DNA from: an uncultured Acidipila sp.
Lineage (GTDB): Bacteria > Acidobacteriota > Terriglobia > Terriglobales > Acidobacteriaceae
NCBI GenBank assembly: GCA_937859835.1
Contig: CALMAN010000091.1
Coordinates: 4,277 to 40,169 of the forward strand
Direction: 5' to 3'
DNA: 35,893 nucleotides
The notes beneath the pieces were generated by a model that was not told the DNA's origin, made no database searches, and saw nothing but the letters and a program-made list of their open reading frames with translations. Shown in pieces: positions 1-10,748 of this stretch. A program made the translations under genes and the position numbers. How positions within the stretch are numbered: position 1 is the stretch's first letter; each line of letters starts with the position of its first letter.

Positions 1-415
1 AACCGGCGTACCCACCAGCCTCGACACCTTCCACGGCAAGTGGGTGGTGCTGTACTTCTACCCCAAGGACATGACCAGCGGCTGCACGCTGGAAGCGCAC
101 AACTTTCAGCAGGACGCGGCGAAGTACCAGCAGATGAACGCTGTTGTCGTGGGCGTCAGCGTGGATTCGATCGACAGCCACAAGGCCTTTTGCGCGAAGG
201 AAGGGCTGAACTTCCACCTGCTGAGCGATGCGGACAAGAAGGTGGTCGCCGAGTACGGATCGCTCGGCAACTACATGGGCATCAAGATTGCAAAGCGGAA
301 TACGTTTTTGATCGATCCGCACGGCAAGATCGCCAAGGTTTGGACCGGCGTTGATCCTTCGCACCACAGCACGGAAGTGCTGGCCGAGCTCGAGCGCGAC
401 GAACACAAAGGGTAG
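1..415 (+). CDS. bcp: Thioredoxin-dependent peroxiredoxin, PrxQ/Bcp family (5' truncated by window edge)
   Basis: Reading frame is open from base 2 (TGVPTSLDTFHGKWVVLYFYPKDMTSGCTLEAHNF...); YPKDxTxGCTxEA peroxidatic Cys motif and conserved tail KIAKRNTFLIDPHGKIAKVW. Confidence 0.93.
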   Translation, partial: TGVPTSLDTFHGKWVVLYFYPKDMTSGCTLEAHNFQQDAAKYQQMNAVVVGVSVDSIDSHKAFCAKEGLNFHLLSDADKKVVAEYGSLGNYMGIKIAKRNTFLIDPHGKIAKVWTGVDPSHHSTEVLAELERDEHKG

Positions 416-518
416 CTGCGCGCGCTTTCCTTCTCGGCTCGCAACCCGCGGGCGGGATCGGCATCGGGGGCGCTCTTCATCGCGCTCTCCCCCGGCGTGG
501 AACAGAAAACCTAAGGAC

Positions 519-552
519 GCAAAAAAGCCCGGCCAGTGCCGGGCTTTTTTGC
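519..552. terminator. Bidirectional rho-independent terminator between convergent genes
   Basis: GCAAAAAAGCCCGGCcagtGCCGGGCTTTTTTGC: strong GC stem flanked by A6 and T6 tracts, between the convergent peroxiredoxin and histone-like genes. Confidence 0.92.
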
Positions 553-585
553 TTGCCTCACGTTCAGGAATCACCGTGCCGGCCG

Positions 586-1350
586 CTACTTTGCGGATTT
601 CTTCGCTGCCGTCTTCCTGGTTGCCGTTTTCTTCACTGCTGTTTTCTTGGTTGCTGCTTTTTTCACCGCAGGGGTTTTCTTGGCTGCTGTTTTCTTTGCC
701 GGAGCGTTTGCCGGCGCTGCTTTCTTTGCAGCCGTTGTTTTCTTCGCAGGCGCCCTCGTAGCCTTCTTTGCCGCGGTTTTCGTGCCGGTGGCTTTCTTGG
801 CCGCAGTTTTCTTTGCCGGGGTTTTCGCTGCGGTCTTCTTCGCTGTTGCCTTTGCTGCTGTTTTCTTCACTGCCAAGGGCTTACCTCGCTCGGTGGATTT
901 GGTGCGGGACGCGCTCGTCTTGCCGGCCTTTGCCGTGGCTTTGGCCCCTCCGCCGTTACGGGCGCTTGTGCTTGCGGCGGTCTGCTTCGCAGCTGCTTTT
1001 CCGGGTGTCTTGCGGCTTGCCGGCGCAGCAGATTTTTTGCGGCCGGCAGCGCTGCTCCCTTTTGCACCGGCCTTTGGTTCCCCTTCATCGTCGAGCTCGT
1101 CGACGGCCGGGATCAACTCCACCTCATCCTCATCGTCCTCGTCGAGAGTGTCGGCGTCTTCTGCCGCTTCTGCATCCTCCTCGTCTTCGTCCTCGTCTTC
1201 GTCGTCATCCGAGGAAGTCGCGATGCTGCTTTCTTCCTCCTCTTCATCATCGTCAAACGCATCTTCCTGTTCTTCTTCATCCTCGTTGTGGCGCTCCGCC
1301 GGCTCTTTGTCGTCGTAAGCGCTTGCGTACAGCTTGGGTTCGTCCTGCAT
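586..1350 (-). CDS. Histone H1-like protein: highly acidic N-terminal half and AAKK-rich basic C-terminal half
   Basis: 254-aa ORF; residues ~20-95 are Asp/Glu-rich (EDEEEQEDAFDDDEEEEE...DEDEDEDEED), residues ~95-254 are tandem AAKKT/PAKKTAAKK. Opposite-strand ORFs over the same span are low-complexity mirror images. Confidence 0.85.
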   Translation of the reverse strand: MQDEPKLYASAYDDKEPAERHNEDEEEQEDAFDDDEEEEESSIATSSDDDEDEDEDEEDAEAAEDADTLDEDDEDEVELIPAVDELDDEGEPKAGAKGSSAAGRKKSAAPASRKTPGKAAAKQTAASTSARNGGGAKATAKAGKTSASRTKSTERGKPLAVKKTAAKATAKKTAAKTPAKKTAAKKATGTKTAAKKATRAPAKKTTAAKKAAPANAPAKKTAAKKTPAVKKAATKKTAVKKTATRKTAAKKSAK

Positions 1351-1608
1351 GCGATGGCTCCTTCAGCTCGACCTGGTGTGTGGTGTGCGCCTGGCGCGGA
1401 GAGTACGCGGGATGCGCCGCGCAATTCTAGCAACAGCATGCATCGTGTTGCCAATTGCTGCAAGTAACTAATCGGGCTCGATCGATATTTCGCGCGCAGC
1501 CGCGCAGCGCCGGAGGGAAACACGCTTGCGCAAACGCTGAAGCGAACGCGCGGTGTGTGCAATGTGCTTGGGCCTTAGGCTGTGCGCGCGGGAGCAAGCT
1601 GCGTCGAC

Positions 1609-3354
1609 TTAGCGGCGGCGGGCGCGCGGCCGGGCAGCAGCAGCAAGGTGGGTCCGCACCGGCGGGGCAGCGCGCCTGCTGCCTTTGCGCGAAACAGCGG
1701 CCACCTGCCGAAGCGACGCGCCGCCGCGGCCTGCACCCCTGCTGCGCGTGGCGCGTGCGCCGCCGGTGATGCGCGCCGGTTCGGAAACATACAGCGCGCG
1801 GCCGGCAGCAACGGTGCGGCCGCGCAGATGATTCCACCGCTCAAGCGATTGCACCGACACGCCGAACTGGTCAGCTACATTGACCAGCGTATCGCCGCGG
1901 CGCGTGCGGTACACAGCCGTGCGCACGCTGCCCGTCGAAGCCGCGGAAGCAACAGGAGGCGGCGCCGCGGGAATCACAAGCGCGGTGACCCCGGCAAGGC
2001 TGCTGTCGGCGGGCAGCTGATTGGTAAAGGCAAGCTCGGCAGGGGTGGAATGAAACTCACGCGCGACCTCGTCCAGCGTTTCGCCGGGCGTCAGCACGTG
2101 GAAGCGCCAGCTTGCGCGCTTGTCTTCCGGGATCTCGGCGATGCGCTGATTGAAGAGCGCGGCGGTGCCGGTAGGGAGGTTCAACTGGTACGGCTCATCG
2201 GGCGGCGTCCGTCCGCGCAGCAGGCTTGGGTTCAACTCTTCCACAGCCGAAACAGACGCGCCGGTAAGATCCGCGACCAGGGGCAGCGAGACCGAATAGT
2301 TGGTGGTCACGGTATCGGGCTCGACCGCGGCATCCGGCACAATGCCTTCCAGGCCGTACTGCTTGGGGTTCTTTGCCATGATGGCCACGGCAAGAATGAT
2401 GGGGACGTAGTTCTTGGTTTCCTGCGGCAGGTTGTTGCGCCGGTACAGCTCCCAAAAGTCAACATAGCCGGTGCGCTGCACGGCACGCTGGATGTTGCCG
2501 GTGCCCCAGTCGTAGGCGGCCATGGCCAGGTACCAGTCGCCAAGCTGCGCGTAGGTTTTCTTGATGTCGCGAGCATAAGCGCGCGTGGCCTTTTCAGGAT
2601 CAAAGCGCTCGTCATACCAGCCTGTCTTTTCCAGGCCGTAGGTGCCGTAGGGCATGAACTGCCACATGCCGGCGGCGCCGGACTTAGGATTGACGGCCTG
2701 GGTGCGGAAGCCCGACTCGGCGACCGCCTGGTAAAGCAGATCCTGCGGCACGCCTTCTTCCTTGAGCACGCGCTGAATCATGGTCTTGTACTTGCCGGCG
2801 CGCTGGAGCGAGGCCACGATGGTGCCGCGGCCGCGGCCGGTGGTTGAAAAGAAATTGATGTAGCTGGCGACGTAGTCGTTGATCACGAGCGGCAGGTCGG
2901 ACTGAGTGGTGCTGAGCTCGGCGATGGCCTGCGCCTTGACTTTGGGGTCAACCGGAAAGGTGACATCGTTGGCCACATCGACGGGCGCGTCTTCCTTCGG
3001 GGTTTGCGGTGCGTCTTCGCGCAGGGCGTCGAGCTGGAGCGTGTTGATGGAGTCGACGACGCGGTCGAGCTCGGCTGCAAGCGCGGCGTTGTTCTTCAGG
3101 TCGGCGCCGCTTGCCAGCAGCAGGTCTACAGCGTGGTCAAAATCGCGGCGCGCTTCGTCGCCGCGACCGGCCTGGTAAGCCGCCACGCCGGCTGCGTAGC
3201 TTTGCTCCACCGAGGTAATCAGAAGCGCATCGTGCGCGTTGCCGGCCTGCGGCACGGGCGCGGCCGCCTGGGGTACCGGCAGGCTGGCCGCCAGCGAGCT
3301 CGCCGTCAGGGCGGAGGCAAGAAGTGCGCTGATCGAGCTTTGAAGAAAAGGCAT
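1609..3354 (-). CDS. mltD: Membrane-bound lytic murein transglycosylase D-like: SLT domain plus LysM repeats
   Basis: Start placed at internal Met MPFLQSSISALLASALTASSLAAS (signal peptide-like); SLT motif DLLYQAVAESGFRTQAVNPKSGAAGMWQFMPYGTYGL, followed by LysM-like YRTRRGDTLVNVADQFGVSVQSLERWN. The longer ORF to 4005 would overlap lepA. Confidence 0.9.
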   Translation of the reverse strand: MPFLQSSISALLASALTASSLAASLPVPQAAAPVPQAGNAHDALLITSVEQSYAAGVAAYQAGRGDEARRDFDHAVDLLLASGADLKNNAALAAELDRVVDSINTLQLDALREDAPQTPKEDAPVDVANDVTFPVDPKVKAQAIAELSTTQSDLPLVINDYVASYINFFSTTGRGRGTIVASLQRAGKYKTMIQRVLKEEGVPQDLLYQAVAESGFRTQAVNPKSGAAGMWQFMPYGTYGLEKTGWYDERFDPEKATRAYARDIKKTYAQLGDWYLAMAAYDWGTGNIQRAVQRTGYVDFWELYRRNNLPQETKNYVPIILAVAIMAKNPKQYGLEGIVPDAAVEPDTVTTNYSVSLPLVADLTGASVSAVEELNPSLLRGRTPPDEPYQLNLPTGTAALFNQRIAEIPEDKRASWRFHVLTPGETLDEVAREFHSTPAELAFTNQLPADSSLAGVTALVIPAAPPPVASAASTGSVRTAVYRTRRGDTLVNVADQFGVSVQSLERWNHLRGRTVAAGRALYVSEPARITGGARATRSRGAGRGGASLRQVAAVSRKGSRRAAPPVRTHLAAAARPRARRR

Positions 3355-3465
3355 GCTTCCGTTTCGACGATCGAAGTCGAGTCTTCGTATTGTAGAGGGT
3401 CGCCGGCGGGCTTTGACCGCACCCCCTCCCCCGGAAAAGCCCGGTGCTAAACTTGGGGTGCTTCC

Positions 3466-5277
<1,812 letters not shown>

Positions 5278-5477
5278 CCTATTGGTAACCGAAGTGGAGG
5301 CAGGGCATTACCACAGGCAACCCTTGTTTGTGGGAAACTTTTGCTCGCCGGCAGGGTCGCTTCCGCCGGGCTGTGGCGTCGGCTCACGGGAGCGAACATG
5401 CGGCCGATCGTTGCAATTTCAACAACTTACGTACCATTTCATACACCACCCGGCGTGCCAGGCATACATGCAAGCCC

Positions 5478-5505
5478 TTGACAACGGAGGCAGTTCGGGT
5501 ATGAA
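5478..5505 (+). promoter_or_regulatory. Candidate sigma70-like promoter in a convergent intergenic region
   Basis: TTGACA (5478-5483), 16-nt spacer, TATGAA (5500-5505). Sequence match only. Confidence 0.3.
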
Positions 5506-5575
5506 GGTAAAGATTCCCACAGAATCTTCCACAGACGGGGTAATCTCTTTTTCTGGATAACAGAAAATGGGCAGC

Positions 5576-5607
5576 AAAATTGCCCTGGCGCCGGGGCACC
5601 AGGGCAA
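5576..5607 (-). terminator. Probable rho-independent terminator of the OmpH-like gene
   Basis: Perfect 9-bp stem TTGCCCTGG(5580-5588)/CCAGGGCAA(5599-5607); on the minus strand followed by a short TTTT, ~28 nt past the stop of the minus-strand gene ending at 5635. Confidence 0.55.
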
Positions 5608-5634
5608 GCTGTGGTGGAACAGACTGGTTGAGGG

Positions 5635-6321
5635 CTAGTGTGCAGCCGGGACAGCGCGGCGGGTGGCCGGCGTGGCGCTGCTGCTCCCGCTGCCGCTCGG
5701 CGTGGGCGCAGAGGGCGGCGGCGCGGCGATACCCGACTTGGCGTTGTACGCTGCGATCACCGCTCCAGTAATGTCGTTGCCCTGCGTGGCGTAGAGCACC
5801 GGGCTTTGCTGGGCCCCGGCATCCAGAACCACGGTATACCCCTGCTGCTGGGCATAGCTTTGCAGGGTGCCATAGAACTTTTGCGCTACCTGCGCATAGG
5901 TTTGCTGGATCTCCTGCTGAAAGTCATTCTGGGCATCTTCGCCCTGGCGCTGCAGGGTTTTTTCCTTGTCGTCAATGGTCTTCAAGCGCTGTGCCCGGTC
6001 CGCGTCGTTCAGCGTAGCGCTTTGCGTTTGCAGCTGCTTTTTGAGCGTGTCGATCTCGTCGCTTTGCTGTTTCAGCTGCGTTTGCTTGGGCTGGTACTTC
6101 TTTTCAACCTCTTCCAGGTCGCGCTTGCCTTCGTTGGTTTGCGCCACGGCGGCCTGAAACATGATGATGGCTACCTTGGAGGGACCAGCCGGCGCTGCGG
6201 AGGAGGCGGCCGATGCGGCCGAGGGCGCGGTGGCGGCGGTCGAGGCCGCGCTCTGCGCAAAGGCGGCAGAACTGATGAGCCCGGTGGCAACCAGGCCTGC
6301 GAGTGACAGCGAAAGCTTCAT
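5635..6321 (-). CDS. OmpH/Skp family periplasmic chaperone-like protein
   Basis: Start at MKLSLSLAGLVATGLISSAAFAQS (signal peptide); coiled-coil core KVAIIMFQAAVAQTNEGKRDLEEVEKKYQPKQTQLKQQSDEIDTLKKQLQ...GYTVVLDAG matches OmpH/Skp layout. Confidence 0.85.
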   Translation of the reverse strand: MKLSLSLAGLVATGLISSAAFAQSAASTAATAPSAASAASSAAPAGPSKVAIIMFQAAVAQTNEGKRDLEEVEKKYQPKQTQLKQQSDEIDTLKKQLQTQSATLNDADRAQRLKTIDDKEKTLQRQGEDAQNDFQQEIQQTYAQVAQKFYGTLQSYAQQQGYTVVLDAGAQQSPVLYATQGNDITGAVIAAYNAKSGIAAPPPSAPTPSGSGSSSATPATRRAVPAAH

Positions 6322-6470
6322 GGGAAAGGTGGAACTCCTTGGGATTCGTGAGCCGCTCTGTGCCGCGTGAGCTCGGGCTGTATACGCGGCGCGAAAGAGG
6401 ACGCAACCGGGCGTAGTCGTGCGCGCTGCCATGATTTTAGGGCTCGCGGTCGCCGGGCGTCAAACCACGC

Positions 6471-8666
6471 CTAGAAAACTTCGGGTGCGGAGGCTGCCTC
6501 TCCGGCCGGGCAGGGCTCGACCAGCACCAGAGTGGAGTAAAAGGTAGGGCCGCCGCCGAGGTCGGTCAGCCGCTGGGAGGTGAGCTGGTTGACGCCCCCA
6601 AAGCCGGAAGGCCCTCGGCTGTTCCAGCCCATGACGGCAGCGCATACCCCGGGCTGTACGCGTGCGGTGAGCAGCGCGGTGAGCCGGAGCGAACCGCGCT
6701 CGTTCCGGACCAGCACCGGGTCGCCTTCCCCGATGCCGCGCGCCCCGGCGTCCAGGGGGTGCATTTCGAGCCGGTCGAGGGTTTCCCGCTGCATGTGCTG
6801 GTGCGCGGGGTGGTTTGCGAGCGTTGAGTTCATGAAGTGGCCGCCCTTGCGGGGCAGGAACTCGAGCGGCCCGGGCGCGGCGTCCGCCGGCGCCTGCGCC
6901 GCGTGGAAGCGCGACTCGGCCGGGGGGTGAAAGGTGGGCATGGGATCGAGACCGCGTGCCGCCATCGCTGGGGAAAAGAACTCGGCCTTGCCCGAGGAGG
7001 TAGGGAACACGCCGTCGCTGAAGGGGCGAAAGCGCTCACCGCCGTGCTCCTCGGAAGGGAAGTGGAGCCGCTCGCTGCCGCCGCGGGCGCGCAGGCTGGC
7101 GCGGGTGATGCCGCGCATGGAGGGAGCCTGCTGCCCGGCGGGAAGGGCTTCGCCCAGGGCCTGCGCGATCAGGGCTTCGTCGCTGTCCTCGAAGCACGGC
7201 TCAGGGAAGCCGATGCGCGCGGCCAGCGCACGAAAAAGGGCTGTGTTCGAGCGCGCTTCGCCGGGCGGCGCGATGGCCTGCTCGGAAAGCTGGACGTAGT
7301 GGTGGCCATAGGCGCCCTGAACATCCGCGTGCTCAAGAAAGGTGGTGGCGGGCAGCACGATGTCGGCGTAGGCCGCGGTGTCGGTAAAGCTTTGCTCGTG
7401 CACCACGGTAAACAGGTCCTCGCGCGCCAGGCCGGCGAGTACCCGGCCCTGGTCGGGCGCAATCACGGCCGGGTTGGAGTTGTACACAAACAGCGCGTGT
7501 ACCGCGGGGTTGCCGAGCGTGGTGAGCGCGTCGCCAAGCAGGGTCATGTTGACGACGCGCGCCGGGCGGCCAAGCGGGCTGCGGCGCATCAGCTCGGGCA
7601 TTTCAAGCGCTTTTTTGTCGAAGGAAAAGGCTCCGGAGGTCGACAGCTGGAGCCCGCCGCCCAGCTCGGCCCAGGCGCCGGTAAGCGCGGGCAGCATGGC
7701 GATGGCGCGCACCGCGGCTGCCCCGTTTTCCGACCGCTGGACGCCGTAGTTGAGGCGGATGACGGCCGGGCGCGTGGTGGCATACGCGTGGGCCAGCGCT
7801 TCAATGGTCGCGGCGTCAATCCCGGTCGCTGCCGCGGCGTGCGCAGGGGTGCAGCCGGCCACGTGGGCACGCAGGTGGGCGAGGCCGGAGGTATGTTGCT
7901 CGACCCACGCGCGGTGCTCCAGCCCGTCGCGCAGGATCACATGCATCAGCGCCAGCGCCAGCGCGGTATCGGTGCCGGGGTGAGGCGCAAGGTGCTGGTC
8001 GGCGAGCCGGGCGGTGCGTGTCTGGTAGGGATCGATGACGACCAGGCGCGCGCCCTGCCGGCGTGCCTGCTCAATCTGCGGCCACAGATGGATGTTGTTG
8101 CTGTGGATGTTGGCGCCCCAGGCCAGGATCAGGCGCGCGCGATGGAAGTCTTCCGGATCGGTCCCAAGCTTGCGGCCGTAGACCGAAAGCAGCGCTTCCC
8201 CTCCGGCCGTCGCGCAGATGGTGCGGTCGAGCTGCGAAGCGCCGAGCCGGTGAAAAAAGCGGCGGTCCATGGAGCCGTAGCCGAGGGCGCCGATGGTGCC
8301 CGCATACGAGTAAGGCAGGATGGACTCGGGACCGTGTTCGCGTGCGATCCCGGTGAGCCGCGTGGCGATCCGGTCGAGCGCCTCGTCCCAGCCGATGCGC
8401 TCAAAAGCGTGCTCGAGGCAGCCGGGCGTGCGCGGGCCCTTGGGGACGCCGGCGCGGCGGCGCAAGGGGTACAGCAGGCGGTCGGGCGCGTACACGTGGT
8501 CCAGGTACCGGGCCACCTTGCCGCAAAGAAAGCCGCGCGTGACCGGGTGTTGCGGGTCGCCGGCCAGCGACACAGCCCGGCCCGACGCCGAGTCGACCGT
8601 GACCAGAACGCCGCAGGAGTCGGGGCAGTCGAGCGAACAAACAGCGCGCGTGGTGTGCGTCCCCAT
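6471..8666 (-). CDS. Molybdopterin-dependent oxidoreductase (bis-MGD, DMSO reductase superfamily)
   Basis: 731 aa; N-terminal 4Fe-4S motif CSLDCPDSCGVLVTV...TRGFLCGKV; LILAWGANIHSNNIHLWP; C-terminal MopDinuc-like domain NHPAHQHMQRETLDRLEMHPLDAGARGIGEGDPVLVRNERG. Confidence 0.92.
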   Translation of the reverse strand: MGTHTTRAVCSLDCPDSCGVLVTVDSASGRAVSLAGDPQHPVTRGFLCGKVARYLDHVYAPDRLLYPLRRRAGVPKGPRTPGCLEHAFERIGWDEALDRIATRLTGIAREHGPESILPYSYAGTIGALGYGSMDRRFFHRLGASQLDRTICATAGGEALLSVYGRKLGTDPEDFHRARLILAWGANIHSNNIHLWPQIEQARRQGARLVVIDPYQTRTARLADQHLAPHPGTDTALALALMHVILRDGLEHRAWVEQHTSGLAHLRAHVAGCTPAHAAAATGIDAATIEALAHAYATTRPAVIRLNYGVQRSENGAAAVRAIAMLPALTGAWAELGGGLQLSTSGAFSFDKKALEMPELMRRSPLGRPARVVNMTLLGDALTTLGNPAVHALFVYNSNPAVIAPDQGRVLAGLAREDLFTVVHEQSFTDTAAYADIVLPATTFLEHADVQGAYGHHYVQLSEQAIAPPGEARSNTALFRALAARIGFPEPCFEDSDEALIAQALGEALPAGQQAPSMRGITRASLRARGGSERLHFPSEEHGGERFRPFSDGVFPTSSGKAEFFSPAMAARGLDPMPTFHPPAESRFHAAQAPADAAPGPLEFLPRKGGHFMNSTLANHPAHQHMQRETLDRLEMHPLDAGARGIGEGDPVLVRNERGSLRLTALLTARVQPGVCAAVMGWNSRGPSGFGGVNQLTSQRLTDLGGGPTFYSTLVLVEPCPAGEAASAPEVF

Positions 8667-8738
8667 GGAACCGATTCTAGCCTCGGGAGCGCGACTCTGG
8701 GCAGGGGAGATCGCATCCCAAGGAGGGAGGCAGACGCG

Positions 8739-9362
8739 ATGGCCAAGCAGGCAAGCCAGTCAGACCCGGACAAGTACAGCGATCCCGCCCTGCGCGACCG
8801 GATCAAGGAAAAGGTCATGGCGGGCGACAAAGGCGGCAAGCCCGGGCAGTGGAGCGCGCGCAAGGCACAGATGGTTGCGCACGAGTATGAGGCCGAGGGC
8901 GGCAGCTACAAGCACGGTCCGGACGAGCAACAGCAAAGCCTGCGCAAGTGGGGCGATGAACAGTGGCACACCGCGGACGGAGCAAAGGCGGTCCATGAGG
9001 ATGGGTCGACCTCGCGCTACCTCCCGGACGCGGCCTGGAAAGAGCTAAGCCCGGAGGAAAAGGCCGCCACCGAGCGCAAAAAGCGGGACGGCTCGCGGGC
9101 GGGCAAGCAGTTTGTCGCCAACACCGGGGAAGCCGCGGAGGCGCGCAAGCATGCAACCGGGGGTCCGGAGCCGGCTCAAAAGAAAGGTGCCCCAGCGAAA
9201 GCTGGCACAAAGCGCGCGCAACCGGCCGGGGCGAAGAGTGCCCCGCGAAAGGCAAGCGCAAAGAAAGCAGCAGCCGGGGGAAAGCGTTCCCCGGCAAAGG
9301 CGAGCGCGAAGAAACCGAAACCAGCCGCCCGCCAGAGCCCGGCAAAGAAGTCCTCAGGCTGA
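8739..9362 (+). CDS. DUF5872-type protein with Lys/Ala/Pro-rich histone H1-like C-terminal tail
   Basis: ATG at 8739 preceded by AGGAGGGAGG; 207 aa: YSDPALRDRIKEKVMAGDKGGKPGQWSARKAQMVAHEYEAEGG...RYLPDAAWKELSPEEKAATERKKR then AAGGKRSPAKASAKKPKPAARQSPAKK. The upstream ORF extension from 6837 is antisense to the molybdoenzyme and rejected. Confidence 0.85.
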   Translation: MAKQASQSDPDKYSDPALRDRIKEKVMAGDKGGKPGQWSARKAQMVAHEYEAEGGSYKHGPDEQQQSLRKWGDEQWHTADGAKAVHEDGSTSRYLPDAAWKELSPEEKAATERKKRDGSRAGKQFVANTGEAAEARKHATGGPEPAQKKGAPAKAGTKRAQPAGAKSAPRKASAKKAAAGGKRSPAKASAKKPKPAARQSPAKKSSG

Positions 9363-9440
9363 GCCACGCGGCATGGCTCGGCGCGTGTGTGCGTGTGCGG
9401 TTCACAAGGTAGCAATCAGGGGTTTGAAGGAGACAGGGCA

Positions 9441-10586
9441 ATGGGCTTGTTGGAAGTGGTAGGACTTGGACGTAAGGTGCGGTACGGGATCGTGGCGCTG
9501 GGCTCGATCTCGCAGGAAGCGATGATGCCGGGCGTGGAGCACACCGGCAACTCAAAGATCACGGCGCTTGTTACCGACGACCCGGAAAAAGCGAAGCAGC
9601 TCGCAAAGATGTATGACGTGGAGCACACCTTTAGCTACGCGGAGTACCCGCAGATGCTTTACTCGGGCGAGATCGATGCGATCTATCTGGCAACGCCCAA
9701 CTGGAGGCATGCAGAGTTTGCCGTTCCCGCGCTTGAAGCAGGCATCCATGTGCTGGTCGAAAAGCCGCTGGAAGTGTCTTCGGAGCAGTGCGAGCGCATC
9801 CTCGAGGCTGAAAAGCGATCGAGCGCCAAGCTGATGGTCGCCTACCGGCTGCACTTCGAGCCGGGCACTGTGGACACGATCGAGCGGGTGCGCTCGGGTG
9901 AACTGGGCGACCTGGTTTACTTCAACTCATCGTTTTCGCAGATGGTGGACCCGGCGAACCATCGCGCCCAGTCGGGCGTGCTGGCCGGCCCGGTGCTGGA
10001 CATGGGTCCCTACCCGATCAACGCCGTACGCAACATCTTTGAGGACGAGCCTACCGAAGCGCTTGCTGTCGGCGTACGCCACCCGGACTCGGGCTTCGGT
10101 GACCTCGATGACACGGTAAGCGTGACGCTGCGGTTCCCAAAGAACCGGCTGGCGCAGTTCACCATTTCCTACTACGGCAACAAGCTGGATGCGTACACGG
10201 TGGTGGGCACCAAGGGCTCCATCGAGATGAACCCGGCCTATATGTACGGCAAGCCGCTCCAAAGCTACTCGGTGATCGGGCAAAAGGAGCAGGAAGAAAG
10301 CTACAAGGACACCGATCACTTCGGCGGCGAGATGAAGTACTTTTCCGATTGCATCCTCCACGGCAAGGATCCGGAGCCGGACGCGCTGGAAGGCCTGGCG
10401 GACGTGCGCGTCATCGAAGCGATCCATCGCTCGCTCACCAGCGCGCAGTGGGAACGGGTTGACCGGGTGGAGATCACGCGACGCATCCGAAAGAACCAGG
10501 TGGAAACGCTGAGCGCGCAAAAAAGCCCCGAAATGATCAAAACGAGCTCGCCCGCGCGCGGGCAGGAGAAGACGCCGAAGAACTAA
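9441..10586 (+). CDS. Gfo/Idh/MocA family oxidoreductase (glucose-fructose oxidoreductase-like)
   Basis: VRYGIVALGSISQEAMMPGV Rossmann start; YLATPNWRHAEFAVPALEAGIHVLVEKPLEVSSEQCERI; RBS GAAGGAGA before ATG at 9441. Confidence 0.92.
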   Translation: MGLLEVVGLGRKVRYGIVALGSISQEAMMPGVEHTGNSKITALVTDDPEKAKQLAKMYDVEHTFSYAEYPQMLYSGEIDAIYLATPNWRHAEFAVPALEAGIHVLVEKPLEVSSEQCERILEAEKRSSAKLMVAYRLHFEPGTVDTIERVRSGELGDLVYFNSSFSQMVDPANHRAQSGVLAGPVLDMGPYPINAVRNIFEDEPTEALAVGVRHPDSGFGDLDDTVSVTLRFPKNRLAQFTISYYGNKLDAYTVVGTKGSIEMNPAYMYGKPLQSYSVIGQKEQEESYKDTDHFGGEMKYFSDCILHGKDPEPDALEGLADVRVIEAIHRSLTSAQWERVDRVEITRRIRKNQVETLSAQKSPEMIKTSSPARGQEKTPKN

Positions 10587-10748
10587 GAGCCCTCCTGCGT
10601 GTTCGGACCTGCTCGGGACGTACTCGGCGCGGACTCGGGGCGTCTTTCGCATGCGGGCAGCTCGGCCCCACAGTCCCGGCAGCGAGACCCGGGGATCGCT
10701 CCCGAGGGAGAAGGTCACCCGCAAGTGTGGAGCTCGCCCGCGCCGCGC

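Noticed and set aside
536-1318. Ser/Phe-Ala-rich plus-strand ORF with long serine runs
   Set aside because: Mirror image of the Asp/Glu and AAKK repeats on the minus strand; the minus-strand protein is the plausible product.
1582-2847. 421-aa plus-strand ORF
   Set aside because: Fully antisense to the mltD-like gene that has clear SLT/LysM motifs; product is Arg/Gly/Ala-rich with no recognisable motif, typical of high-GC antisense frames.
5282-5560. 92-aa ORF after lepA starting with TTG
   Set aside because: No RBS, poor coding character, and no motif; the region is better treated as non-coding.
6837-8738. N-terminal 634 aa of the 841-aa ORF
   Set aside because: Antisense to the molybdopterin oxidoreductase; only the part from ATG 8739, with an RBS, is protein-like.
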